Assembly: GCA_002308195.1 (NCBI GenBank)
Contig: DBVU01000024.1
Coordinates: forward strand, 301 to 24,895
Source: Bacteroidales bacterium UBA1256
GTDB lineage: Bacteria > Bacteroidota > Bacteroidia > Bacteroidales > Paludibacteraceae
Length of the DNA stretch: 24,595 bases
Direction of reading: 5' to 3'
Shown here: positions 7,871 to 15,302 of the stretch, piece by piece
How positions within the stretch are numbered: position 1 is the first letter of the stretch
Layout of the letters: every line of letters starts with the position of its first letter
Position numbers and translations under genes: made by a program
The notes under the pieces: model-generated
Database searches by the model: none
Seen by the model: the letters and a program-made list of their open reading frames with translations, nothing else
What the model was told of the DNA's origin: nothing

Positions 7871-7936
7871 TCTCGTGATTGTCTCGTGATTGTCTCGGTA
7901 ACGTCTCGTTCACATCACGTGATTGTCTCGATAAAG
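7871..7936. repeat. Six phased 11-bp units in the 94-bp gap between ketosynthase and methyltransferase genes
   Basis: Units begin at 7871, 7882, 7893, 7904, 7915 and 7926: TCTCGTGATTG twice, then TCTCGGTAACG, TCTCGTTCACA, TCACGTGATTG and TCTCGATAAAG. Five of six begin TCTCG and three end GTGATTG. The fifth unit, with the bases before it, forms the perfect palindrome ATCACGTGAT (7914-7923). A strict 11-bp phase places every unit on the same face of the helix, as for arrays of transcription-factor half-sites. No Bacteroidota promoter consensus is evident in the gap. The function (operator array, internal regulatory site or just slippage-derived repeat) is unknown. Confidence 0.8.
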
Positions 7937-7961
7937 TTACGACTAAAAGAAGAAAAAGGAA

Positions 7962-9062
7962 ATGCATTTATTTGACAATTTGAAGAAGGCTTTCAGCCGC
8001 GAACCATATAATGCGCAGCAAGCACAAGCAATGGCCCATTTGTACTCGTGGGGACCAGTAGTATTTCAAGTGGCGCGACTGATGATCAAATACGGCATAC
8101 TGGATATGCTGAATGATAACCGCGAAGGATTGACTCAAGAAGATATAGCAGAAAAAACAGGTTTGAGCATATATGCCACCAAATGTCTGCTGGAAGCATC
8201 GCTCTGTACGCATATCGTGCTGATTAATCCAGAGACCGACCGTTATCGTCTGGGCAAAACCGGATGGTTTCTGTTGCGCGACGCGATGATTCGTGCCGAT
8301 ATAGATTTCAATCACGATGTCAACTACGAAGGATGGTTTGTTCTGGACAAAGCTCTGGAAGAAGGCAAACCAGCCGGATTGAAGCATTTTGGCGACTGGC
8401 CAACCATCTACGAAGGTTTGAGTTCGCTTCCGGCAGATGTGCAGCGTTCGTGGTTCGGTTTTGACCATTATTATTCGGACCATTCGTTTGACGAAGCACT
8501 AGCTATCATCAGCGCCAACAAAACACGCAACCTGTTAGACGTAGGAGGAAATACCGGTCGATTTGCCATGCGATGCGTGCAATATAATCCGACTTTGGAA
8601 GTAACTATCTGCGACCTACCGCAACAAATCGGCTTGATGAAAAAAGCCACCGCGGGTCAACAAGGTGCAGAGCGTATTCATGGCGTGGGAATGAATCTGC
8701 TGGACGAAAAGAACCAATTTCCGACAGACAAACATTATGACGTAATCTGGATGTCGCAGTTCCTGGATTGCTTCAGCGAGGAGCAGATAGTTTCTATCTT
8801 GCGCCGTGCCGCAGCCATATTGGATAAGAGCAACCGCATCTATATCATGGAAACGCTTTGGGACAGACAAGACTATGAACCGGCTGCCATGAGTCTGACG
8901 ATGACAAGCCTGTATTTCACAGCTCTTGCGAATGGTAATAGTAAGATGTACAATACCGACGACATGACACGACTGATTCGTCAAGCCGGACTGGAAGTAG
9001 AACAAATACACGACCGCATTGGAAATGGCGGACACTCAATACTCATTTGTAAAAAACAATAA
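7962..9062 (+). CDS. SAM-dependent methyltransferase with winged-helix dimerisation domain (aryl head-group methylation?)
   Basis: The 366-aa protein has an N-terminal winged-helix dimerisation region (about 25-105, including LTQEDIAEKTGLSIYATKCLL) and a C-terminal class I Rossmann methyltransferase domain with SAM motif I LLDVGGNTGR (191-200) and acidic motif II TICDLP (215-220). This is the architecture of plant caffeic-acid and bacterial hydroxyneurosporene O-methyltransferases. The segment that carries the catalytic His in O-methyltransferases (LHDW-type) reads MSQFLDCFSEEQ (264-275), with Leu at the His position. O-methylation by the usual base mechanism is therefore doubtful; C-methylation of the phenol ring, as in ring-methylated flexirubins, is an alternative. 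It is followed 6 nt later by an acyl carrier protein gene. Confidence 0.88.
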   Translation: MHLFDNLKKAFSREPYNAQQAQAMAHLYSWGPVVFQVARLMIKYGILDMLNDNREGLTQEDIAEKTGLSIYATKCLLEASLCTHIVLINPETDRYRLGKTGWFLLRDAMIRADIDFNHDVNYEGWFVLDKALEEGKPAGLKHFGDWPTIYEGLSSLPADVQRSWFGFDHYYSDHSFDEALAIISANKTRNLLDVGGNTGRFAMRCVQYNPTLEVTICDLPQQIGLMKKATAGQQGAERIHGVGMNLLDEKNQFPTDKHYDVIWMSQFLDCFSEEQIVSILRRAAAILDKSNRIYIMETLWDRQDYEPAAMSLTMTSLYFTALANGNSKMYNTDDMTRLIRQAGLEVEQIHDRIGNGGHSILICKKQ

Positions 9063-9068
9063 ACGAAT

Positions 9069-9311
9069 ATGGAAAAAGAACAATTAATCGAAAAAGTAAA
9101 CAATCTCCTCATCGAAGAGTTTGAGATTGATGCGGAGAAACTAACTCCGACAGCATTGCTGAAAAATGATTTGGAAATCGATTCTCTCGATTTTGTGGAC
9201 ATCGTCGTTCTCGTTGACCGCGAGTTCGGCTTTAAGCCCAAAGCAGAAGAGCTGAAGACCGTAAAAACGCTCGAAGATTTCTATCAATACATCGCAGCAC
9301 ACATCGCATAA
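9069..9311 (+). CDS. Acyl carrier protein 1
   Basis: An 80-aa acidic four-helix carrier protein. The phosphopantetheine attachment site is S39 in DLEIDSLDFVDIV, followed by the typical helix II sequence. It would hold the growing polyene or the coumaroyl starter in the cytoplasm. A holo-ACP synthase/Sfp-type transferase is needed and is not seen in the window. It differs clearly from the second carrier protein at 12177, so the two may have distinct jobs (starter loading versus elongation), but sequence alone does not say which does which. Confidence 0.95.
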   Translation: MEKEQLIEKVNNLLIEEFEIDAEKLTPTALLKNDLEIDSLDFVDIVVLVDREFGFKPKAEELKTVKTLEDFYQYIAAHIA

Positions 9312-9318
9312 GTAAATT

Positions 9319-10197
9319 ATGGCACAACAGTGGTCCGGACAAACAGGTGGTACACATGGCATGCAGAAAGCGCTTGTCAGTATTTTCCGCTATGTGGATG
9401 TTCGGGTCATGTATGCTGTGATGAACTTGTGGCTGATATGGTATATCATCGTTCGTCCTTCCACCACGCGTGCCACCTATCGTTATCATCGTCGTTGGGG
9501 ACGCAGTCGTTGGGCATCCATCTGGGCAACATATCGTAGTTTCTACACCTTTGGAGAAGCCATTGTGGACCGATTTGCCGTTTACGCCGGCCAGCACTTT
9601 GACTACCAAGTAGATAACAGCGAACGCTTCTATGGTCGCGCCAATCAACCGGAAGGATTTATCCTACTCTTCTCGCATGTTGGCAATAGCGAAATGGCTG
9701 CTTACAGTCTCAGCACACCGGACAAAAGGATGAATATCTTGGCGTTTGGCGGAGAATCGGAAGTAGTGATGGAACAGCGTGCCAAAGTACTGGCGAAGAA
9801 CAACATGGGAATGATAACCGTTTTTCCTAACGACATGAGTCATATCTATCGTATCAATGAGATATTACAGGCCGGTGAAGTACTGGCTATTGCCGGCGAT
9901 AGAAAAATGGCTCAAAACGACAAGACGATTGGCTGCACCATTCTTGGCGGCGAAGCACAACTGCCGGCCGGACCATTCGTGCTGAGCGCATCGTTGAGAC
10001 GACCTGTCGTTCTATGCTTTGTCATCAAAGAGAAATGGAACAAATACCATATCTTCACCGAGCAATTGCAGGTGGACACTACTCTACCTCGACATGAGAG
10101 ACCGAAAGATTTGGCACGGCAGTATGCTGAACATATCGAGCGAATGACACGTCAATATCCTTACCAGTGGTTTAATTTCTACGATTTCTGGGCGTGA
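9319..10197 (+). CDS. LpxL/HtrB-like lysophospholipid (lipid A-type) acyltransferase
   Basis: A 292-aa membrane-associated acyltransferase of the LpxL/LpxM/HtrB family. There is one N-terminal hydrophobic segment (about 30-46). The catalytic HX4E motif is H120-E125 in FSHVGNSEM, followed by typical segments around GMITVFPNDM and LAIAGDRKM, and LPAGPFVLSASLRRPV. Family members transfer acyl chains from ACP to a glycolipid at the cytoplasmic face of the inner membrane. Such enzymes are regular members of aryl polyene and flexirubin clusters, where they probably transfer the polyene acyl chain from ACP to a lipid acceptor. The gene lies 7 nt after the carrier protein gene and overlaps the next gene by 4 nt (GTGA). 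Confidence 0.9.
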   Translation: MAQQWSGQTGGTHGMQKALVSIFRYVDVRVMYAVMNLWLIWYIIVRPSTTRATYRYHRRWGRSRWASIWATYRSFYTFGEAIVDRFAVYAGQHFDYQVDNSERFYGRANQPEGFILLFSHVGNSEMAAYSLSTPDKRMNILAFGGESEVVMEQRAKVLAKNNMGMITVFPNDMSHIYRINEILQAGEVLAIAGDRKMAQNDKTIGCTILGGEAQLPAGPFVLSASLRRPVVLCFVIKEKWNKYHIFTEQLQVDTTLPRHERPKDLARQYAEHIERMTRQYPYQWFNFYDFWA

Positions 10198-10613
10198 GTA
10201 CAAAACTTGACATATTGGAGTATATTCCGCAAAGACCACCGTTCGTATTTGTGGAGGAATTGCTATATGCTTCGCCAGAGCAAGTGCGTACCGCGTACTG
10301 CATCCGAGAAGATAATCCGCTGGTAATCAATGGTATACTACCCTTAGCAGGACTCATGGAGCACGCTGCGCAGACATGTGCTGTGCGCGCGGGTTGGGTT
10401 CAACACGAGCAAAAACAGGCCATTCGCATTGGTTATATCGGAGCCATCAAACAGATGCAGGCTACGCGTCTGCCACATGTAGGTGAACGATTGGAGACCG
10501 AAGCAAAAGTAGTGCAAGAAGTGGCAAATATCAGTATGCTGGATTGCAACACTTATGTAGGCAACGAACTGATTTGCCAAACGACCATCAAACTAGCATT
10601 AGTAGACGAATGA
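10194..10613 (+). CDS. Hotdog-fold dehydratase subunit, ApeP-like (COG4706 type), without catalytic His
   Basis: A 139-aa single hotdog-domain protein starting with GTG, where GTGA overlaps the acyltransferase stop. It opens with LDILEYIPQRPPFVFVEEL, typical of 3-hydroxyacyl-ACP dehydratase-like proteins, and has GLMEHAAQTCAV (53-64), which aligns with the FabZ helix carrying the catalytic Glu; E56 is retained. The FabZ segment HFPGxPxxPG that supplies the catalytic His is replaced by NPLVINGILPLAG. It cannot form the normal His/Glu dyad alone. The other hotdog protein of the operon (14952) has the His but a Gln in place of the Glu, so the two probably form one heterodimeric dehydratase, as known for ApeI/ApeP. 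Confidence 0.85.
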   Translation: MSTKLDILEYIPQRPPFVFVEELLYASPEQVRTAYCIREDNPLVINGILPLAGLMEHAAQTCAVRAGWVQHEQKQAIRIGYIGAIKQMQATRLPHVGERLETEAKVVQEVANISMLDCNTYVGNELICQTTIKLALVDE

Positions 10614-11647
10614 TTAGTTGCATAGGACATAATATCATATCGCCATTGGCTGTTGGATCAACCGCCAATTTTAAGGCCATTCTGTCCGGCAAGACTGCAG
10701 CTCGTCTATACACCGACCGTTTTGAGTCGGTGGAACCATTCTATGCATCGCTGTTTGAGACTCCTCAGTCGTTTGTGCCACTGTGTATCCAAAGCGCAGA
10801 ACAAGCCATTGCAGAGGCACAAATAGATGCATCGGACAAGTCAGTCATATTTATCCTAAGCACCACCAAAGGAGATAATCTCGATTTGCTGACACCCGCT
10901 GAATCCATTGCCCGCCATTTTGGCAATCCGAATCCGCCGATTGTGGTGAGCAACGCTTGCACATCGGGCGTGTGCGCTCAAGTAACGGCTATGCGCCTGC
11001 TAGATGCACAGATGTACGAAACAGCCATTGTGATTGGATGCGACATACAGAGCAGATTCATCGTAAGTGGTTTCCAAGCATTCAAAGCCCTATCTCCGGA
11101 AGCATGCCGACCGTTTGATGCCGAGCGCAAAGGTCTAAACCTGGGAGAAGCCGCAGCCACTATCATCTGGACCAGCAAACGGAACACTAAATGGCATTTG
11201 ACGGCAGGAAGTATTCACAACGATGCGAATCATCTGTCGGCTCCAAGTCGCACAGGCGAAGGCGCACACTTGTGCTTGCAGGATGTGCTCGCGAAAAGTG
11301 ACATTCAGCAACTAGCTTTTGCCGGAGTACATGGTACAGCTACGCTCTATAACGATGAGATGGAATCGATAGCGCTGCACCGTGCAGATTTAGACACACT
11401 TCCTATCTGCGCGCTGAAAGGCTATTATGGTCATACAATGGGAGCGGCAGGTGTAGTAGAAACCATCATTGGCATGCTATGCGTGGAGGAACAGATTCTT
11501 CCTGCGGCCAAAGGATACAACTCATGCGGAACAAGCTATCCGCTCTGTATCTCCAACGAGAAACAGGCTATTCAGGGCAAACAATTCATAAAAATGCTAT
11601 CCGGCTTCGGTGGCACTAATGCAGCCATACTACTGACATGCGAGTAA
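10610..11647 (+). CDS. Short beta-ketoacyl synthase (second ketosynthase, ApeC-like partner candidate)
   Basis: A 345-aa ketosynthase of the thiolase fold, shorter than FabF (about 410 aa) because the N-terminal region before the Cys is abbreviated. The active-site residues are all there: C117 in VSNACTSGVCA, H241 in GVHGTATLYNDE, K270 and H275 in LKGYYGHTMGAAG, plus the FGGTNAA loop near the C-terminus. Start: the ATG at 10610 overlaps the dehydratase stop (ATGA); the reading frame is open upstream to 10544 but that extension lies within the dehydratase gene. In aryl polyene systems a second ketosynthase-like protein pairs with the elongating one; whether this is an initiating ketosynthase or a partner subunit is uncertain. 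Confidence 0.88.
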   Translation: MISCIGHNIISPLAVGSTANFKAILSGKTAARLYTDRFESVEPFYASLFETPQSFVPLCIQSAEQAIAEAQIDASDKSVIFILSTTKGDNLDLLTPAESIARHFGNPNPPIVVSNACTSGVCAQVTAMRLLDAQMYETAIVIGCDIQSRFIVSGFQAFKALSPEACRPFDAERKGLNLGEAAATIIWTSKRNTKWHLTAGSIHNDANHLSAPSRTGEGAHLCLQDVLAKSDIQQLAFAGVHGTATLYNDEMESIALHRADLDTLPICALKGYYGHTMGAAGVVETIIGMLCVEEQILPAAKGYNSCGTSYPLCISNEKQAIQGKQFIKMLSGFGGTNAAILLTCE

Positions 11648-12189
11648 CGCACGAAATAGAAATAACTCCTACCTCGGTTCGTTTGGACGGACAAGAACTG
11701 GCGGTAACAGAACGCGGAGAGAAACTACTCAGCGAATTGTACCGTAGCCGCATATCCGACTATCCACGGTTCTACAAGATGGACACACTAAGCCGATTGG
11801 GATTTGTGGCAAGCGAACTACTGCTGCAAGCGGAAAAAGCAACGGGAGACGAACTTCCGACCAATAGAGCCGTAATTTTCGCCAACAGAAGTGCAAGCAT
11901 CAAGAATGACACAGATTTCATACAAACAATAGCACCAAGCAATTACTATCCTGCCCCGGCACTGTTTGTTTATACCCTACCCAATATCGTGACAGCGGAA
12001 ATTGCCATCCGCAATCACTATACAGCAGAGACTGCTTTTTATATCTTGGCAGAGGCTGAGCAACTATTACCAATCGTGAAGACTACGCTACAACAACCTT
12101 CTGCACCACAATCGGCTCTGGTTGGTTGGTGCGAATGTAGCGCCGCTGATACGTATTATGCAAAAATACAAATTATATGGAACAATTAA
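11638..12189 (+). CDS. Half-size ketosynthase-like protein lacking the catalytic Cys
   Basis: A 183-aa protein resembling only the N-terminal half of a beta-ketoacyl synthase. Helical segment TLSRLGFVASELLL (50-63) is followed by a strand RAVIFANRSASI (77-88), and the nucleophile-elbow region is YPAPALFVYTLPNIVTAEIAIR (104-125). Here Asn stands where Cys would be, and no catalytic His motifs follow. It ends where the second KS half would begin. The same order of elements is seen in the C-terminal domain of the ketosynthase at 12431. It probably acts as a non-catalytic partner of a ketosynthase, perhaps a chain-length or scaffold subunit. It overlaps the preceding gene by 10 nt and the next by 13 nt. 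Confidence 0.78.
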   Translation: MRVTHEIEITPTSVRLDGQELAVTERGEKLLSELYRSRISDYPRFYKMDTLSRLGFVASELLLQAEKATGDELPTNRAVIFANRSASIKNDTDFIQTIAPSNYYPAPALFVYTLPNIVTAEIAIRNHYTAETAFYILAEAEQLLPIVKTTLQQPSAPQSALVGWCECSAADTYYAKIQIIWNN

Positions 12190-12434
12190 TCGAAACACTT
12201 AAAGCACAAATTATTGAAGCACTGAACTTCGAAGAAATGACACCCGCAGACATCGACACCGATGCACCTCTGTTTGGAGAGGGCCTTGGATTGGATTCGA
12301 TCGATGCACTTGAACTAATCATGTTACTTGACCGTGAGTACGGCATCAAGTTGGCTGACCCGAAAGCCGGCAAAGCCATCTTCCGCTCCGTACGTACTAT
12401 GGCCGAATATATCCAAGCTAATCGCACCAAGTGA
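12177..12434 (+). CDS. Acyl carrier protein 2
   Basis: An 85-aa carrier protein with S41 in GLGLDSIDALELIMLL as the phosphopantetheine site, preceded by the PLFGEGLGLDS pattern common to carrier proteins of type II polyketide and aryl polyene systems. It lies between the half-ketosynthase (13-nt overlap) and the next ketosynthase (4-nt GTGA overlap), suggesting it serves as the elongation carrier for those enzymes. The DSID context, in place of DSLD in ACP 1, marks the two as non-redundant subfamilies. Confidence 0.95.
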   Translation: MEQLIETLKAQIIEALNFEEMTPADIDTDAPLFGEGLGLDSIDALELIMLLDREYGIKLADPKAGKAIFRSVRTMAEYIQANRTK

Positions 12435-14155
12435 GAATCGTTGTTACCGGCATAGGAGTTGTTAGCGCTATTGGTATCAATTGCGAAGAGACACGGCAAG
12501 CTCTGCTGAATGAGCAATCGGGAATAGGCCCGATGCGCTATCTGCGGAGTGTGCACCAACTACCAGTAGGCGAAGTCAAGTACACCAACGAACAACTGCG
12601 CTCGTTGGCCGGCATAGGCGATCAACCTATGCCCCGCTCGTCATTGTTAGGATTGATTGCTGCTCAGGAAGCCTTGAAACAAGCCAACTTGCAGCCAAGC
12701 AGCGACATGGCCTTTATTTCAGGAACGACAGTGGGTGGTATGGACCTAACCGAGCAGTACTGGAACGAGTATCATGAGGGTAGACATACCGAGACGATTG
12801 CGCTACATGAAGCAGGAGAATCTACACTAGCTATCGCACGCGAACTAGGTTCATTCGGATTCATCACAACGCCTTCCACCGCCTGCTCTTCTGCTCTCAA
12901 TTCCATCATGGTAGGAGCAGATATGCTGCGTACCGGTCAGATCAAACGTGCGTTGGTAGGAGGATGCGAGAGTTTGAGCCGTTTCCATTTCAATGGATTC
13001 AGGACATTGATGATTCTTGACAGTGAACCATGCCGCCCGTTTGATTCCACACGTGCCGGTTTGAATCTGGGAGAAGGTGCCGGTTATTTGGTTATAGAGA
13101 ACGAAGCCGATGCCCTGGCCCGTGGAGCACAGATTCTGGCTTATGTAGGCGGATATGCGAACACCTGCGATGCATTCCACCAAACGGCTTCGTCCGAAAA
13201 TGGCGAAGGTGCTTATCTGGCAATGAGCAAGGCCATCCAAATGGCCAAACTGCAACCACAAGATATTGACTATATCAATGCACACGGAACCGCTACGCCC
13301 AATAATGATTTGAGTGAGTCGGCCGCGCTGATACGTCTGTTTGGTTCGCAGATGCCTGCTATCAGTAGCACCAAAGCATTTACAGGCCATACTACCTCGG
13401 CTAGCGGTGGACTGGAAGCTGCTTTCTGCGTCATGGCTTTGCGCGAAGGGTTTGTTCCCGCCAACTTGCGTTGGGCACACACGGCAGAAGGATTGATCCA
13501 GCCAACTCCGCATACGCAGAAGAAGCCATTGCACCATGTACTCTGCAACGCTTTTGGTTTTGGCGGAAATGAATCTTCATTAGTACTTTGCGACCATGCC
13601 GTAGAATTGTCCGTAGCGAATATTCAACAGAACAAAGTGCAACAGGTGGTTAGCGTAGAACAAATCGCTCCGGAGGAAATTACATCGTTGGTATCGGCTG
13701 CAGAAGCACGCCGAATGACCGTTCAGACACGTCAATTGGTTGCGGTGGCTCGCAAAGCATTGCGTCTAGCTGGAATAGAAATGCCGGATGCTATTCTCTG
13801 TGCTACACAATGGGGCTGCATGCAGCAGTCCATGCGTTTCCTGCTAGATATGCTACAAACCAACGAGCAAGAACTCAAACCTACGCCGTTCATCCAATCA
13901 ACGCACAATACGATTGCGTCGATGATTGCTATTCAGACAGGTAATCATGGTTATAATATCACGTATGCTCAGGGGGTAGAATCGTATGCAAGTGCAGTGC
14001 AAGACGTTACCAACCAAATGGCCCTAGGACGTATTCTAACAGCTCTAATTCTTGAGTTCGATGAATCGGTGCCGGAATGGGATGAGGTGCTCGAGCAGAT
14101 TAACAGTAAGACACAAAACATAGCACGAGCTCACGTGTTTAACTATCAATCATAG
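12431..14155 (+). CDS. Beta-ketoacyl-ACP synthase with fused C-terminal half-ketosynthase domain
   Basis: A 574-aa protein starting with GTG (GTGA overlap with ACP 2). Residues 1 to about 390 are a complete ketosynthase: C152 in PSTACSSALNS, H285 in NAHGTATPNND, K315 and H320 in TKAFTGHTTSASGG, and AFGFGGNESS near 374. Residues about 425-545 form an extra domain that looks like the N-terminal half of another ketosynthase: RQLVAVARKALRLAG, then DAILCATQWGCM, then PFIQSTHNTIASMIAIQTG with Asn at the nucleophile position. This resembles the PF13723 (Ketoacyl-synt_2) type of domain and matches the free-standing protein at 11638. The fused domain may act as a built-in partner subunit. A gap of 2 nt separates it from the next gene. 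Confidence 0.88.
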   Translation: MRIVVTGIGVVSAIGINCEETRQALLNEQSGIGPMRYLRSVHQLPVGEVKYTNEQLRSLAGIGDQPMPRSSLLGLIAAQEALKQANLQPSSDMAFISGTTVGGMDLTEQYWNEYHEGRHTETIALHEAGESTLAIARELGSFGFITTPSTACSSALNSIMVGADMLRTGQIKRALVGGCESLSRFHFNGFRTLMILDSEPCRPFDSTRAGLNLGEGAGYLVIENEADALARGAQILAYVGGYANTCDAFHQTASSENGEGAYLAMSKAIQMAKLQPQDIDYINAHGTATPNNDLSESAALIRLFGSQMPAISSTKAFTGHTTSASGGLEAAFCVMALREGFVPANLRWAHTAEGLIQPTPHTQKKPLHHVLCNAFGFGGNESSLVLCDHAVELSVANIQQNKVQQVVSVEQIAPEEITSLVSAAEARRMTVQTRQLVAVARKALRLAGIEMPDAILCATQWGCMQQSMRFLLDMLQTNEQELKPTPFIQSTHNTIASMIAIQTGNHGYNITYAQGVESYASAVQDVTNQMALGRILTALILEFDESVPEWDEVLEQINSKTQNIARAHVFNYQS

Positions 14156-14157
14156 GT

Positions 14158-14517
14158 ATGAATACTCTACGTTTGCTGCTACTGGCTATCATACAAAGTC
14201 TCTTCCTCTGCGGAGGACAACTATTCATGAAACTAGCGCTCAAAGCGATGGGCAAAGCTTCGTGGACATGGTCGTTTATTGCCTCGCAGCTAACCAACTG
14301 GTGGTGGTTGGCATGTGGCGTATCGTTTACCATTGCCGGACTAATGTGGATGTATATCCTCAAACACTGGTCGTTCTCACAAGCATACCCACTCAGCAGT
14401 ATTGCATATGTGTTTGGTATGATAGCCGCAATGTTGGTTTTTCACGAACATATCGCATGGACGCAGTGGGTTGGAATATTGTTTATCATGGCGGGATGCT
14501 ATTTAGTTGTTAATTAA
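14158..14517 (+). CDS. Small four-helix permease of the SMR/EamA (ArnE/ArnF-like) type
   Basis: A 119-aa protein with four predicted membrane helices (about 2-20, 43-65, 72-91, 98-117). It contains GGQLFMKLAL, which corresponds to the first-helix region of EmrE/EamA half-transporters, and a PLSSIAYVFGMIAAM stretch typical of ArnE/ArnF-like undecaprenyl-phosphate-sugar flippases. It may dimerise to move a lipid-linked intermediate across the inner membrane. The same operon encodes a GT2 domain of the dolichyl-phosphate sugar synthase style, so a lipid-linked sugar is a possible cargo; this is inference. Confidence 0.82.
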   Translation: MNTLRLLLLAIIQSLFLCGGQLFMKLALKAMGKASWTWSFIASQLTNWWWLACGVSFTIAGLMWMYILKHWSFSQAYPLSSIAYVFGMIAAMLVFHEHIAWTQWVGILFIMAGCYLVVN

Positions 14518-14518
14518 G

Positions 14519-14968
14519 ATGCTAGCATTGATTTTAAGTCTCATAATCTCCTTGGAAGCAGACTTCGTACAAACCAAACAGGTTGCTATGCTTTCCGAAC
14601 CGCAAGTGGCTAAGGGGCACCTCACTTATCGTGCCCCGGAGTACATACGTTGGGAGTATCTCAAACCAGACCAATATGTATGGATGCTGGATGGGAAGCA
14701 ATCGAACGTCAATCCACAGATACAACGCTTGCTACAGATGATTATGCAATCTGTATCAGGAGCGAATCTGCAGCCAAGCCAGGATTTTGACGTACAGCAA
14801 TCAGGCAATGTATATACGCTCACACCGCGTAAACGCGAATACAAACATATGTTCCGCAGCATCGTTATCACACTCGATCCGGCCACTCAGATTGCTCAGA
14901 AAGTACAATTGAATGAGACGAACGGAAACGATACGCTAATCGAATTTCACAATGTTGTTACGAAATAA
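14519..14968 (+). CDS. LolA-like periplasmic lipid carrier protein
   Basis: A protein of about 149 aa with a short hydrophobic leader and a LolA-type N-terminus, ADFVQTKQVAMLSEP, followed by GHLTYRAPEYIRWEY, the standard second-strand signature of outer-membrane lipoprotein carrier proteins (family PF03548/PF19574). LolA-like proteins are recurring members of aryl polyene clusters and are thought to carry the lipidic pigment through the periplasm to the outer membrane. The start is uncertain: ATG at 14519 follows the upstream stop by 1 nt; an in-frame TTG at 14507 would add MLIK and give the signal peptide a positive charge. Its 3' end overlaps the next gene by 17 nt. Confidence 0.85.
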   Translation: MLALILSLIISLEADFVQTKQVAMLSEPQVAKGHLTYRAPEYIRWEYLKPDQYVWMLDGKQSNVNPQIQRLLQMIMQSVSGANLQPSQDFDVQQSGNVYTLTPRKREYKHMFRSIVITLDPATQIAQKVQLNETNGNDTLIEFHNVVTK

Positions 14969-15302
14969 TCTATATACAGTAGCTGAAGCAGGAAGTGAAT
15001 ATCGTGTTTGCTTCAATGCGGCCCACCCTATCTTTGCCGGCCATTTTCCGGGGCATCCTATTGTTCCGGGAGCGTGCTTGGTCCAGATTGCGGAGGAATT
15101 GCTAGCACTACATATCGGAAAGAACGTACAACTGCAATCCATACGCAATCTGAAGTTCCGCAAAGCGATTACGCCGGACATGGAGGTCAACTTCGCACTC
15201 ACCCTACACGACGAAAATAATTACACAATAGATATACACGACGAGAACAATCCATATGCACAATTCTCAGCAACATATATGTGCCCTAATTCCAACCTAT
15301 AA
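14952..15302 (+). CDS. Hotdog-fold 3-hydroxyacyl-ACP dehydratase subunit, ApeI/FabZ-like, with His but without Glu
   Basis: A 116-aa FabZ-like protein with the conserved loop AHPIFAGHFPGHPIVPG (24-40), in which H31 is the catalytic histidine. In FabZ the catalytic Glu sits 14 residues later in a VLIIEAMAQ-type helix; here that position is Q45 in ACLVQIAEELL. It therefore complements the dehydratase-like protein at 10194, which has the Glu (E56) but not the His. The likely role is dehydration of 3-hydroxyacyl-ACP to the conjugated enoyl-ACP during polyene growth. Its 3' end overlaps the following fusion gene by 47 nt in another frame. Confidence 0.87.
   Translation: MLLRNNLYTVAEAGSEYRVCFNAAHPIFAGHFPGHPIVPGACLVQIAEELLALHIGKNVQLQSIRNLKFRKAITPDMEVNFALTLHDENNYTIDIHDENNPYAQFSATYMCPNSNL

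Noticed and set aside
7871..7936. CRISPR array
   Set aside because: The units are 11 bp, contiguous and degenerate; there are no spacers and no cas genes nearby.
12851..13537. 228-codon minus-strand open frame opposite the third ketosynthase
   Set aside because: It is a shadow frame of a gene with full catalytic motifs and shows no recognisable domain. The same applies to the long minus-strand frames at 6354-6974 and 7968-8483.
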